NCBI RefSeq assembly: GCF_019929665.1
Contig: NZ_JAHZPZ010000002.1
Coordinates: 62,001-126,000, forward strand
Source of the DNA: Streptococcus infantis
GTDB taxonomy: Bacteria > Bacillota > Bacilli > Lactobacillales > Streptococcaceae
Length of the DNA: 64,000 nt
Reading direction: 5' to 3'
In this document: positions 28,200 through 36,556 of the stretch, piece after piece
Numbering within the stretch: the first letter of the stretch is position 1
Layout of the letters: every line of letters starts with the position of its first letter
The notes under the pieces: model-generated
Seen by the model: the letters and a program-made list of their open reading frames with translations, nothing else
Databases searched by the model: none
What the model was told of the DNA's origin: nothing
Program-made: the position numbers and the translations under genes

Positions 28200-28670
28200 T
28201 TAGAATGGTAAATCATCATCTGAAATATCCAAAGGATTGGTTGATCCAAATGGATTTTCATCACGTGAAAAGTCAGGTACTGAATTTGTAGGTGCTGCAT
28301 GACTAGCAGTTGGTGCAGAATAAGCTCCACCACTTTGTCCTTCACGAGCACTACGGCTTTCCAACATTTGGAAATTTTCAGCTACGACTTCTGTCACGTA
28401 GACACGTTGTCCTTGCTGGTTATCGTAACTACGAGTCTGAATACGACCTGTAATCCCGACAAGAGAGCCTTTTTTAGCCCAGTTAGCAAGATTTTCAGCC
28501 TGTTGGCGCCACATAACGACATTGATAAAATCAGCCTCACGTTCGCCATTTTGACTCTTGAATGTACGGTTTACTGCAAGAGTAAAAGTCGCAACTGCTA
28601 CATTTGATGGGGTATAACGTAACTCAGCGTCACGTGTCATACGCCCTACAAGTACAACATTGTTAATCAT
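28200..28670 (-). CDS. ssb: Single-stranded DNA-binding protein
   Basis: The 156-residue homotetrameric SSB has an OB fold in residues 1-105 ([76 protein letters not shown]). A flexible Ser/Pro/Asn-rich linker follows, then the acidic tip DDDLPF that recruits repair proteins. It is the middle gene between rpsF (11-base gap) and rpsR (31-base gap), the standard firmicute order. Confidence 0.97.
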   Translation of the reverse strand: MINNVVLVGRMTRDAELRYTPSNVAVATFTLAVNRTFKSQNGEREADFINVVMWRQQAENLANWAKKGSLVGITGRIQTRSYDNQQGQRVYVTEVVAENFQMLESRSAREGQSGGAYSAPTASHAAPTNSVPDFSRDENPFGSTNPLDISDDDLPF

Positions 28671-28681
28671 AATCTACCTTC

Positions 28682-28972
28682 TTACGCGTCAAGTTTGACG
28701 ATCATGTGACGAAGAATGTCAGCGTTGATTTTTGAAAGACGGTCAAACTCTTTAAGAGCTGCGTCGTCGTTTGCTTCAACGTTAACGATGTGGTAAAGTC
28801 CTTCACGGAAATCTTGGATTTCGTATGCAAGACGACGTTTTTCCCAATCTTTTGATTCAACAACAGTTGCACCGTTGTCAGTCAAGATAGAGTCAAAACG
28901 TGCTACCAAAGCGTTTTTCGCTTCTTCTTCAATGTTTGGACGAATGATATAAAGAATTTCGTATTTAGCCAT
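28682..28972 (-). CDS. rpsF: 30S ribosomal protein S6
   Basis: The 96-residue protein binds S18 and the 16S rRNA central domain. Motifs: [60 protein letters not shown]. It is the first gene of the operon. The leader (28973-29046) has several hairpins that could bind S6:S18. AAGGAGG stands before the ATG. Confidence 0.97.
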   Translation of the reverse strand: MAKYEILYIIRPNIEEEAKNALVARFDSILTDNGATVVESKDWEKRRLAYEIQDFREGLYHIVNVEANDDAALKEFDRLSKINADILRHMIVKLDA

Positions 28973-28990
28973 TGATATGTTCCTCCTTTT

Positions 28991-29038
28991 GGTCTAATGA
29001 CCCCAAGCCTTTGCAAGGGGTAAGTGAGGTTTGCTCAC
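28991..29038 (-). promoter_or_regulatory. Structured leader of rpsF, candidate S6:S18 autoregulatory element
   Basis: The leader contains GTGAG-CAAAC-CTCAC (29024-29038), CCCC with GGGG (29001-29004 with 29017-29020), and GGTC-ATTA-GACC (28991-29002) just before the Shine-Dalgarno. The last two overlap and exclude each other. S6:S18 feedback on rpsF leaders is known in bacteria; whether this leader keeps that motif is inferred. Confidence 0.4.
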
Positions 29039-29046
29039 AATAAACT

Positions 29047-29075
29047 ATTATACTAGAAAAAAATTTTTTTCGCAA
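29047..29075 (-). promoter_or_regulatory. Promoter of rpsF-ssb-rpsR
   Basis: TTGCGA (29070-29075), a 17-base A/T-tract spacer, and TATAAT (29047-29052) on the minus strand. Confidence 0.75.
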
Positions 29076-29101
29076 GCTTAAAGTAAGTTATATTTTTCTT
29101 T

Positions 29102-29758
29102 TTAGAGTTTTTTTGCAGAAGTTTTTGTAATTTCATCAACGAGAATATTTTCATCCTCGAATTTCTTTTTCAATGAAGAAAGGTCAATGCTTCCCTCAAT
29201 TTGTACTTCAATAACAATTTTACCATCCTTACGCGGAATGTTAACAGTGTGAGAGATATTAAGATTTTCTTCAACAATTAAAGAAACAATCTTACCTAAG
29301 ACCCCAACTTCATTTTCTGTGATAAAACGAACACGGATTCCCTCTTCACCATAACCAGCGATTTCAAGAAAGGCACTGAATACATCGCGATCTGTAATGA
29401 CTCCATACAATTGTCCATTATCAACAACTGGCAAAATACCAATCTTATTTTTAAGCATGAGATAAGTTGCATCTTCTAAACTTGCATAGCCTGAGACAGT
29501 AACAACATCTCTAATCATGACGTCTTTTACTTTGGTCTTATTAAGCAAATAATTCATCTCGAAGATTGAAAGACTAGTCGCTTTTGAAGGACTAGCTTCA
29601 GCGATTGTCCCTTCTGTTACCAAGCCTACTAATTTATCATTCTCAATAACAGGGAGACGGTGCAAGCCTTGCTCGCGCATCAAATCTGCTGCGTGTGCAA
29701 CAGTTGTATCAGGACTGATATAAACGACCTTGCGTGTCATAAAATCTTTAACTGCCAT
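29102..29758 (-). CDS. Tandem CBS domain protein with C-terminal ACT domain (AcuB-like)
   Basis: The 218-residue cytoplasmic protein has CBS 1 at about residues 4-58 (DFMTRKVVYISPDTTVAHAA, LHRLPVIENDKLVGLVT) and CBS 2 at about 77-132 (VKDVMIRDVVTVSGYASLED, IGILPVVDNGQLYGVITDRD). A C-terminal ACT-like domain follows (VRFITENEVGVLGKIVSLI, ISHTVNIPRKDGKIVIEV). CBS pairs bind adenine nucleotides and ACT domains small ligands, so a sensor role is likely. B. subtilis AcuB shares the layout. It lies next to the liv transporter but has its own promoter. Confidence 0.88.
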   Translation of the reverse strand: MAVKDFMTRKVVYISPDTTVAHAADLMREQGLHRLPVIENDKLVGLVTEGTIAEASPSKATSLSIFEMNYLLNKTKVKDVMIRDVVTVSGYASLEDATYLMLKNKIGILPVVDNGQLYGVITDRDVFSAFLEIAGYGEEGIRVRFITENEVGVLGKIVSLIVEENLNISHTVNIPRKDGKIVIEVQIEGSIDLSSLKKKFEDENILVDEITKTSAKKL

Positions 29759-29786
29759 AGGAAATCTCCTTTATGTTTATAGTTTT

Positions 29787-29815
29787 ATTATACACTTTTT
29801 ACGGAAAGCTATCAA
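29787..29815 (-). promoter_or_regulatory. Promoter of the CBS-ACT gene
   Basis: TTGATA (29810-29815), a 17-base spacer, and TATAAT (29787-29792) on the minus strand; AAGGAG precedes the ATG. Confidence 0.75.
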
Positions 29816-29914
29816 ACGCTTTCATTTCTTTTTCAAGATTCAGAAAAATCTGAAGGACTTTACGAAAAAGAGCTCAACTTAGAGCCCTTAATCTTATACT
29901 CATGTAGATTGTAT

Positions 29915-30076
29915 GATTGCTTTGCAATCTTTATCCGCCGACTAAAACAATCTCTAAGACTAGATGTGGATTGCTTGGCAATCTTTATCTGCCGACTAAA
30001 AAGGTCCCCCAGACTATAGTGGGATTGCGTGCGCAATCTCCATCCACAACCTAAACTAGTCTCCCAGACTAGTTTA
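29915..30076 (-). repeat. Three tandem 54-bp units, each with two stem-loops, behind livF
   Basis: Units start at 29915, 29969 and 30023, an exact 54-base period. Each opens on the plus strand with the palindrome GATTGC-N3-GCAATC. Then comes a (T/C)ATC(C/T)GCCGACTAAA-type segment and an AGTCT/AGACT region. The unit nearest livF has a perfect 12-bp stem (CTAAACTAGTCT-CCC-AGACTAGTTTAG, 30051-30077) containing the livF stop codon. The other two units are decayed. It fills most of the 315-base gap between livF and the CBS gene. Confidence 0.8.
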
Positions 30077-30784
30077 GCCACCTAGATATGCTTTTCTGAC
30101 TTCATCTGATGCTGCGAGTTCTTTTCCTGTTCCTGATAGGACAATCTTTCCTGTCTCAAGAACATATCCTCGGTCAGCGATAGCTAGTGCTTTATTAGCA
30201 TTTTGCTCAATCAAGAGAACTGTTGTTCCTTGTTTTTGAATATCTTGGATGATATCAAAAATTTCTTGGATAAAGATTGGCGCAAGCCCCATTGATGGTT
30301 CATCTAATAAAAGTAGTTTAGGCGTTGACATGAGTGCACGTCCCATGGCAAGCATCTGCTGTTCACCACCAGATAGAGTAGCCGCATCTTGATTTTTACG
30401 TTCTTCCAAACGAGGGAAACGAGAGAAGACTTTCTTCAAATTTGCTTGATTCTCTTCACGATTTTTCTTAAGAAAGGCTCCCATCTCCAAGTTTTCCAAA
30501 ACAGTCAAACCAGGGAAGACATGACGTCCTTCTGGTACTTGAGAAAGTCCTGATGCCACAATCTTCTGTGCAGGCATTTTTTGGATTTCTTGTCCCAAAA
30601 ATTCAATTCGACCAGAACTTGGGCGCACAAGTCCTGATAGGGTACGAAGGATGGTTGTTTTACCTGCACCATTAGCACCGATAAGTGAAACAACTTCCCC
30701 TTCATTAACTTCAAAGCTCACATCACGTACAGCTTGAATCATACCGTAGTGAACTGAGAGGTTTTCAACTTTTAACATAGACAT
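30074..30784 (-). CDS. livF: Branched-chain amino-acid ABC transporter, ATP-binding protein LivF
   Basis: The 236-residue ATPase has Walker A GANGAGKTT at about residue 38, signature LSGGEQQMLAMGRAL, Walker B LLLLDEPSMGLAP and the switch histidine replaced by Gln in LIEQNANKAL, which is typical for LivF. It couples ATP hydrolysis to leucine/isoleucine/valine uptake with LivG at the LivHM permease. It is the last gene of livJHMGF and overlaps livG by one base. Its stop codon lies inside a perfect hairpin. Confidence 0.96.
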   Translation of the reverse strand: MSMLKVENLSVHYGMIQAVRDVSFEVNEGEVVSLIGANGAGKTTILRTLSGLVRPSSGRIEFLGQEIQKMPAQKIVASGLSQVPEGRHVFPGLTVLENLEMGAFLKKNREENQANLKKVFSRFPRLEERKNQDAATLSGGEQQMLAMGRALMSTPKLLLLDEPSMGLAPIFIQEIFDIIQDIQKQGTTVLLIEQNANKALAIADRGYVLETGKIVLSGTGKELAASDEVRKAYLGG

Positions 30785-31548
30785 TAGGCTTCACCTCCAA
30801 GATAAGCTTCGATAACACGTTTATTGTTCTTGATTTCATCTGGTGTCCCATGAGCAATCAAACGACCGTACTCTAGAACATAGATACGTTCAGTGACTTC
30901 CATGACCAAGTTCATATCATGTTCAATCAGCATGATGGTAATCTTGAATTCATCCTTGATGCGACGGATCAACTCAGTCAATTCTGCAGTTTCTTGGGGG
31001 TTCATACCTGCTGCAGGCTCATCTAAGAAGAGGATTTTAGGTTCTGTAGCAAGGGCACGAACAATTTCCAAACGACGTTGTTGGCCATAGGCTAAGTTTT
31101 TAGCTAAGGTTTCAGCATCACCATCTAAATCAAAGATTTTTAGTAATTCTAAGGCTTTGGCTTTTAATTCTTTTTCATTCTTATAAAAAGCTGGCAAGCG
31201 CAAGAAACTTGCAAAAACATGTTGTTTATGATGGTTACTAAATGCAATAAGAACGTTATCCAAAACTGTCAAGTCTTTAAAGAGGCGGATGTTTTGGAAG
31301 GTACGCCCTAAACCAAGAGCAGCAATTTTATAAGGTTGCTTGCCATTTAACAAGTGACCATCTAAGGTTACTGTTCCTTCACTTGGTTCATAAACTCCTG
31401 TCAGCAAGTTGAAAAGAGTTGTTTTCCCAGCTCCGTTCGGTCCAATCAAGCCAACAAGTTCACCTTCGTTCAATTCTAGAGTTACATCTCCAACAGCAGT
31501 CAGACCACCAAAATGCTTGGTTAACTGTTTTACTTCAAGTAATGCCAT
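30784..31548 (-). CDS. livG: Branched-chain amino-acid ABC transporter, ATP-binding protein LivG
   Basis: The 254-residue ATPase has Walker A GPNGAGKTTLF near residue 37, the LivG-type signature NLAYGQQRRLEIVRAL, Walker B ILFLDEPAAGMNP and the switch IEHDMNLVM. It has the C-terminal extension (RLIAHGTPDEI...EAYLGG) of this subfamily. It overlaps livM and livF by one base each, so the four downstream liv genes are translationally linked. Confidence 0.96.
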   Translation of the reverse strand: MALLEVKQLTKHFGGLTAVGDVTLELNEGELVGLIGPNGAGKTTLFNLLTGVYEPSEGTVTLDGHLLNGKQPYKIAALGLGRTFQNIRLFKDLTVLDNVLIAFSNHHKQHVFASFLRLPAFYKNEKELKAKALELLKIFDLDGDAETLAKNLAYGQQRRLEIVRALATEPKILFLDEPAAGMNPQETAELTELIRRIKDEFKITIMLIEHDMNLVMEVTERIYVLEYGRLIAHGTPDEIKNNKRVIEAYLGGEA

Positions 31549-32504
31549 TAGTTTTGCCCCTCCTTCTTACCTTTTTTAAAGAGTTTTGATAGGCTCAATT
31601 CCCATGTTCCTAGAAGGCCTCCTGGTCTGAAGATCATAACAAGTACCAAGGCCAAAGCATAGATAATCATACGAACGCTAGCCACATCTTGAAGGAACAT
31701 ATTCAAAATACCAAGAACAATCGCAGCGACAATTGCTCCTGTAATTGATCCCAAGCCACCAAATACAACGATAATTAAAACGTTGATAGAATTGATAAAG
31801 CTATAATCCTTTGGCACAACAGAACCAATAAATCCTGCTTGAAGGGAACCTGCAATACTTGCAGTCATAGCTCCAAATACAAATGCGATAATTTTGATTT
31901 TTGTTGTATTGACCCCGACAGACTCTGCTGCAATTTCATCTTCACGAACAGACAAGGTTAAACGACCGATTGGACTACGAAGGAAATTCAGCGTTGCAAT
32001 TGTCGTAATCACGGCAAAAATGTATACCATTTGCCAATTAGTAAAGTTTGGAATACCAAGGATACCAGCAGCTCCGTTTGTTAAATCACCACCATTGACG
32101 ATTAGGATACGGATAATTTCAGCAACCCCAAGTGTCGCAACTGCAAGGTAATCCCCCTTCAAACGAAGGGTAGGAATTCCAACGACCAAAGCAACCAAAC
32201 CAGCAATGATAGCACCAAGCAACATAGCTCCAAAAAAGGCACCATAAGTTGGAGATTTAGAACCAATAATGGCTGCTGCATAGGCACCGATAGCCATGAA
32301 CCCAGCATGTCCAAGAGAAAATTGACCAGAGAAACCAACGATAAGGTTAAGTCCTACTGCAAGAATAATATTGATACCGATTTGTTCTAGAATCTGAATA
32401 TGGAAAAGGTTTAAAATACCAAACGAAACTAATAAGCTAATCACACCATATCCAAGCAACAAAAGGAGCAACCAGAGAATATTAACTTTTAAATTTTCTT
32501 TCAT
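31548..32504 (-). CDS. livM: Branched-chain amino-acid ABC transporter permease LivM
   Basis: The 318-residue inner-membrane permease has about nine hydrophobic helices. Family motifs are GLNLIVGFSGQFSLGHAGFMAIGAY near residue 52, and the coupling-loop EAA-type region with SVREDEIAAESVGVN (about 180-195). FGGLGSITGAIVAA follows near the C-terminus. It pairs with LivH to form the channel. Only three bases separate it from livH. Confidence 0.95.
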   Translation of the reverse strand: MKENLKVNILWLLLLLLGYGVISLLVSFGILNLFHIQILEQIGINIILAVGLNLIVGFSGQFSLGHAGFMAIGAYAAAIIGSKSPTYGAFFGAMLLGAIIAGLVALVVGIPTLRLKGDYLAVATLGVAEIIRILIVNGGDLTNGAAGILGIPNFTNWQMVYIFAVITTIATLNFLRSPIGRLTLSVREDEIAAESVGVNTTKIKIIAFVFGAMTASIAGSLQAGFIGSVVPKDYSFINSINVLIIVVFGGLGSITGAIVAAIVLGILNMFLQDVASVRMIIYALALVLVMIFRPGGLLGTWELSLSKLFKKGKKEGQN

Positions 32505-32507
32505 TGT

Positions 32508-33377
32508 TTACACCTTCTCTTTCACATTCTTACCAAGGATACCAGCTGGACGAACAATCAAGATCAATAGCAAGATTCCGTACACGATAGCATCACGGAA
32601 ATCTGACATTCCGAAGGCTGTTGCAAAAGTTTCCAATAGTCCGATCACAAAACCTCCGAGAGCTGCACCAGGAATAATACCGATACCACCTAAAACGGCA
32701 GCCACGAATGACTTAATACCCGGAGTCATTCCCATCAATGGTTCAAGAGAGTTGTAGTAAAGGGCAATCAAGACACCTGCTGCACCAGCCAGAGCTGATC
32801 CTAATGCAAAGGTGAAACTGATTGTACGGTTTACGTTGATCCCCATTAACTGAGCTGCATCACTATCTACAGATACGGCACGCATGGCTTTCCCCATTTT
32901 TGTTTTTTGCACGATGAGTTGCAAAAGAATCATCAAGACAATCGAAACTGTCAAAATCAACAATTGAATATTTGTTAGACTGATTGGACCCAAGTCATAA
33001 CGAACTGTTTGGATTGCTTGAGGGAAGGCGCGTGTATTGGCACCTACTAGATAGACCATTCCATACTCAAGCAAGAAGGATACCCCGATAGCAGTAATCA
33101 ATACAGAGATACGAGTTGAATGTCGGAGTGGACGGTAGGCTAGAAACTCGATGATAACACCGAGAATTGCTGAACCAATCATGGACAAAATTAAGGCTAA
33201 AAAGAAATTTAAATGGAGGGAATTAATCAAGAAATAACCCATGAAAGCACCCATCATATAGATATCACCGTGGGCAAAGTTAATAAGCTTGATAATTCCA
33301 TAAACCATAGTATAACCAAGGGCTAGCAAGGCATAGACACTACCCAAGATTAAACCATTGACAAGTTGTTGAAGCAT
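32508..33377 (-). CDS. livH: Branched-chain amino-acid ABC transporter permease LivH
   Basis: The protein has 289 residues from the ATG ending at 33377 (MLQQLVNGLILGSVYALLAL); the frame could be extended three codons to a GTG, which matches the family less well. Motifs: GYTMVYGIIKLINFAHGDIYM, ITAIGVSFLLEYGMVYLVG, KAMRAVSVDSDAAQLMGINV in the coupling loop, and AVLGGIGIIPGAALGGF. It is the second gene of the operon after livJ, with a 115-base gap. Confidence 0.95.
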   Translation of the reverse strand: MLQQLVNGLILGSVYALLALGYTMVYGIIKLINFAHGDIYMMGAFMGYFLINSLHLNFFLALILSMIGSAILGVIIEFLAYRPLRHSTRISVLITAIGVSFLLEYGMVYLVGANTRAFPQAIQTVRYDLGPISLTNIQLLILTVSIVLMILLQLIVQKTKMGKAMRAVSVDSDAAQLMGINVNRTISFTFALGSALAGAAGVLIALYYNSLEPLMGMTPGIKSFVAAVLGGIGIIPGAALGGFVIGLLETFATAFGMSDFRDAIVYGILLLILIVRPAGILGKNVKEKV

Positions 33378-33492
33378 ATGGTTCACTCTTTCTAAGTTTT
33401 ATTTTTAGGATTTTATAAAAAAATAATCCCTTTATAAATACCGAAACAGGGAGTGAGTAAAAGCTCATTCCCCATTTACGATATCTATAAAA

Positions 33493-34653
33493 TTAAGGTT
33501 TTACGACTTCTGCCGCATCTACTTTACCATTATTCATGGTCATCATGAAGGCTGTTTTCACAGTGTTATGATCTGCATCAAAGCTTGTTTGACCTGTAAC
33601 ACCTTCGAAGTTTTGTGTTTTAGCAAGATTGTTCTTGATATCAACTGAAGTTTTTGCACCTTTTGCTGCATTAGCTACAAGGTAAACTGAGTCATAAGCA
33701 AGAGCTGCAAATGTTGAAGGATCTTCGTTATATTTTGCACGATAAGCTTCAAGGAAGGCTTTTGCTTTATCTGAAACATCAACAGTAGTTGAGAATCCAG
33801 AGATGAAGTAGATATTTGATGCGCGTTCAGCAGTTGCTTGTTGAACAAATTCTGCACCGTTAAATCCGTCACCACCGATGATTGGCTTATCAATTCCCAT
33901 ACCACGAGCTTGGTTTACAATCTTACCAGCTTCTGTATAGTAACCTGGCAATACGATTGCATCAAAGTCTTTATCTTTGATTTTTGTCAAAGCTGCTTGG
34001 AAGTCTGTATCACCTGATACAAATGTTTCGTCTGCTACGATTTCACCTTTGAATGAATCACGGAAAGATTTTGCAATACCTTTAGCGTAGTCACTTGAGT
34101 TATCTGTATACAAGACCACTTTCTTAGCGTTCAATTTGTTTGAAACGTAGTTTGAGATGATTTTTCCTTGGAAACTATCTTGGAATGTTCCGATGAAGAG
34201 GAAATCTTGACCTTTTGTCAAACCATCTTGAGTAGCACTTGGAGAAATCAATGGAACTCCAGCTTGTGTAGCATTTGCTACTGCCGCTGCAGTTGCACCT
34301 GAAGTCGCAGGTCCTACAATAGCTGCTACCTTAGATTGAGTCACAAGGTTTGTTGAAACAGAAGCAGCTTCAGCAGTTTCAGATTTGTTATCTTTGTCGA
34401 CTACTTCGATTTGTTTTCCATCGATACCACCTGCTGCGTTGATTTCATCAACTGCAAGTTGAGCACCCTTTTGCTCAGAAGTACCGTAAGATGCTACAGC
34501 ACCAGTTTCTTCGAAGTTGAAACCAATTTTTACAACTTTTTCATCAATTGGGTTACCAGTTGTGTTTGAAGCTCCTGACTTCACTTCCCCACAAGCTGCT
34601 AAAAGAGCTGTACTTGCAAGAGCTACAAGTGACAATGCAAATTTTTTCTTCAT
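33493..34653 (-). CDS. livJ: Branched-chain amino-acid-binding lipoprotein LivJ
   Basis: The 386-residue substrate-binding protein has a signal peptide with lipobox LLAACG (Cys21 lipidated). A type I periplasmic-binding fold follows: VVKIGFNFEETGAVASYG, VGPATSGATAAAVANAT, and SPSATQDGLTKGQDFLF. It delivers Leu/Ile/Val to LivHM. It is the first gene of the operon, behind a strong promoter carrying a CodY-box match. AAGGAG precedes the ATG. The long gap to livH may allow higher expression of the binding protein, but no hairpin there is convincing. Confidence 0.95.
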   Translation of the reverse strand: MKKKFALSLVALASTALLAACGEVKSGASNTTGNPIDEKVVKIGFNFEETGAVASYGTSEQKGAQLAVDEINAAGGIDGKQIEVVDKDNKSETAEAASVSTNLVTQSKVAAIVGPATSGATAAAVANATQAGVPLISPSATQDGLTKGQDFLFIGTFQDSFQGKIISNYVSNKLNAKKVVLYTDNSSDYAKGIAKSFRDSFKGEIVADETFVSGDTDFQAALTKIKDKDFDAIVLPGYYTEAGKIVNQARGMGIDKPIIGGDGFNGAEFVQQATAERASNIYFISGFSTTVDVSDKAKAFLEAYRAKYNEDPSTFAALAYDSVYLVANAAKGAKTSVDIKNNLAKTQNFEGVTGQTSFDADHNTVKTAFMMTMNNGKVDAAEVVKP

Positions 34654-34694
34654 GTTTATCTCCTTTTAATGTTCAATTTAAATTACATGTTAAG

Positions 34695-34723
34695 AATATA
34701 CCGAATTATCAGAAAATTGTCAA
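34695..34723 (-). promoter_or_regulatory. Promoter of the liv operon with a CodY box in the spacer
   Basis: TTGACA (34718-34723), a 17-base spacer, and TATATT (34695-34700) on the minus strand. Positions 34704-34718 read AATTTTCTGATAATT, which differs from the CodY consensus AATTTTCWGAAAATT at one position. CodY bound here would cover the promoter. Confidence 0.8.
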
Positions 34724-34740
34724 CAAGTTTCTCTCACTTT

Positions 34741-35010
34741 TTAAATGATAACGTTTTCGCTAGTTTTATAAAGGTTCCCAACGAAAGGAGTTTCCAATTC
34801 TTGGATATGACAAACTCTCACTTTCTTGATAAATTTCTCTTTTCCTAAACGATTTACCAGCTCTTCTACTTCCTCTGTTGGAACATAAAGTTGTAGGTAA
34901 CGATGTTTTTTTGAGTGGTAACAAATATCACCATAATTTGCGAGTTTTTTAGCATCGCGATTATAGTATAAATAGATAATCAGACCAGACCGATTCTCTT
35001 TTTGAAACAT
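34741..35010 (-). CDS. YlbG family protein (DUF2129)
   Basis: The 89-residue cytoplasmic protein contains [20 protein letters not shown], a [17 protein letters not shown] strand, and [18 protein letters not shown]. It matches the YlbG/DUF2129 family, whose function is unknown. The ATG has AAGGAAG before it. It lies between the clpP terminator and the liv promoter. The protein ends only 17 bases beyond the promoter -35 box. Confidence 0.85.
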   Translation of the reverse strand: MFQKENRSGLIIYLYYNRDAKKLANYGDICYHSKKHRYLQLYVPTEEVEELVNRLGKEKFIKKVRVCHIQELETPFVGNLYKTSENVII

Positions 35011-35049
35011 AATTCAACTTCCTTCTTACAATCTTCCTTCTATTATATC

Positions 35050-35078
35050 AAAAAAAACAAGCTCAGTCGAGCTTGCTT
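35050..35078 (-). terminator. Terminator of clpP
   Basis: CAAGCTC-GACT-GAGCTTG on the minus strand followed by a T run of about eight; directly after the clpP stop. Confidence 0.8.
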
Positions 35079-35085
35079 TAGTAGT

Positions 35086-35676
35086 TTAATTCAAAGAATT
35101 ATTAGCCATAATTTCGTCAATAAAACCGTAGTCAAGAGTTTCTTGAGCGCTCATCCAGTAATCACGTTCAGCATCTTTATGGATTTGCTCAACAGATTTG
35201 CCAGAATTATCTGCTAGGATTTGCTCCAAAGTCTTACGAGTTTTAAGTAAGTGTTCAGCAGCGATGGCCATATCAGTCTGCTGAGTACCACCACCTGTAC
35301 CACCCATTGGTTGGTGAATCATGTATTCTGCATTTGGAAGCATGAAACGTTTACCCTTTGCTCCACTTGATGCAATGACAGTCCCCATTGAGGCTGCCAT
35401 TCCCATAACGATAGTTTGGACATCTGCCTTGATAAAGTTCATAGTATCAACGATTGCCAAACCAGCTGATACAGAACCTCCAGGAGTGTTTACATAAAGG
35501 TAAATATCTTTTGTACTATCTTGGGCATCCAAGAAAAGTAATTGGGCGATAACTGAGTTTGCCATATTGTCTTCGACTGGTCCAGTCAACATGATAATGC
35601 GGTCCTTAAGAAGACGTGAGTAAATGTCATACGAGCGTTCTCCACGACTTGTTTGTTCAATAACTACAGGAATCAT
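35086..35676 (-). CDS. clpP: ATP-dependent Clp protease proteolytic subunit
   Basis: The 196-residue serine peptidase forms the double-ring chamber used with ClpC, ClpE and ClpX. Catalytic Ser is in [16 protein letters not shown], His in [13 protein letters not shown], and Asp near [12 protein letters not shown]-terminus [21 protein letters not shown] and length are standard. A CtsR operator overlaps the promoter, so heat-shock control is expected. Monocistronic by terminator. Confidence 0.97.
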   Translation of the reverse strand: MIPVVIEQTSRGERSYDIYSRLLKDRIIMLTGPVEDNMANSVIAQLLFLDAQDSTKDIYLYVNTPGGSVSAGLAIVDTMNFIKADVQTIVMGMAASMGTVIASSGAKGKRFMLPNAEYMIHQPMGGTGGGTQQTDMAIAAEHLLKTRKTLEQILADNSGKSVEQIHKDAERDYWMSAQETLDYGFIDEIMANNSLN

Positions 35677-35718
35677 TCATTTCTCCTTTTGATTTCTAAT
35701 TTCTTTGTTAATAGGATT

Positions 35719-35748
35719 ATTATATATCCTTGGTCAAAAAAGGTCAAA
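35719..35748 (-). promoter_or_regulatory. clpP promoter with CtsR operator
   Basis: TTGACC (35742-35747), a 17-base spacer and TATAAT (35719-35724). The CtsR heptad repeat GGTCAAA-N3-GGTCAAA on the plus strand occupies 35732-35748. It covers the -35 box and part of the spacer, so CtsR would block RNA polymerase. Confidence 0.9.
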
Positions 35749-35836
35749 TTTTTGCTCTATCCTACTAACAGATACAAAAATTCAACCTCCTTTCAAAACT
35801 AAGACTAGGCTATAGTCTCAATATCACTTTAGAATC

Positions 35837-36466
35837 TTATTTTGTTCCGAACAAGCGGTCTCCAGCATCTCCAAGACCTGGAACGATGTAACCATGTTCG
35901 TTCAAGCGTTCATCCAAAGCTGCTGTAAAGATTTCTACATCAGGGTGTGCTGCTTGAAGTGCCTTCACACCTTCTGGAGCTGATACAAGGCAGACAAACT
36001 TAATGTTTGAAGCTCCACGTTTTTTGAGAGAGTCTACAGCCAAAATTGCTGATCCACCTGTTGCAAGCATAGGATCAACTACAAAAATTTGACGTTGGTC
36101 AATATCTTCAGGTAATTTTACCAAGTATTCTACTGGTTGAAGGGTTTCTTCGTCACGGTACATACCAATGTGACCAACTTTTGCTGCTGGAACCAAACTC
36201 AATAGTCCATCAACCATACCAATACCTGCACGCAAGATTGGGACAATCGCCAATTTTTTACCAGCCAACTGTTTTTGAACTGTTTTTGTGATAGGTGTTT
36301 CGATTTCTACATCTTCAAGTGGAAGATCACGAAGCACTTCATATCCCATCAACATTGCAATCTCGTCTACTAGTTCGCGAAAAGCTTTTGTAGAAGTGTC
36401 AGTGCGACGCAAGATTGATAATTTGTGTTGAATCAGTGGATGATTAATAACTTCAAGTTTTCCCAT
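35837..36466 (-). CDS. upp: Uracil phosphoribosyltransferase
   Basis: The protein has 209 residues from the ATG ending at 36466 ([16 protein letters not shown]); the longer frame adds a leader without a site. It converts uracil and PRPP to UMP in pyrimidine salvage. PRPP-binding loop: [24 protein letters not shown]; uracil site region [17 protein letters not shown] at the C-terminus. A terminator separates it from the dCMP deaminase gene, and an own -10 box (TATAAT at about 36500) lies upstream. Confidence 0.96.
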   Translation of the reverse strand: MGKLEVINHPLIQHKLSILRRTDTSTKAFRELVDEIAMLMGYEVLRDLPLEDVEIETPITKTVQKQLAGKKLAIVPILRAGIGMVDGLLSLVPAAKVGHIGMYRDEETLQPVEYLVKLPEDIDQRQIFVVDPMLATGGSAILAVDSLKKRGASNIKFVCLVSAPEGVKALQAAHPDVEIFTAALDERLNEHGYIVPGLGDAGDRLFGTK

Positions 36467-36507
36467 TTTCAGAATTCCTTCTTTCAATTTATTCTTCTTA
36501 TTATATC

Positions 36508-36545
36508 AAAAAATGGTTTAAAAAGCTTTCTAAACCATTTATTTT
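36508..36545 (-). terminator. Terminator of the dCMP deaminase gene
   Basis: AAATGGTTTAGAAAG pairs with CTTTTTAAACCATTT and ends in a T run on the minus strand, between the deaminase gene and upp. Confidence 0.8.
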
Positions 36546-36556
36546 TTTTATAATTT

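Noticed and set aside
29915..30076. CRISPR array
   Set aside because: The units adjoin each other without spacers and contain palindromes; no cas genes are nearby.
29860..30081. 73-residue minus-strand frame with an 18-residue repeat
   Set aside because: It arises from the 54-bp repeats. It has no ribosome-binding site that fits, overlaps the livF stop and its protein has no known relative, so I treat it as repeat DNA only.
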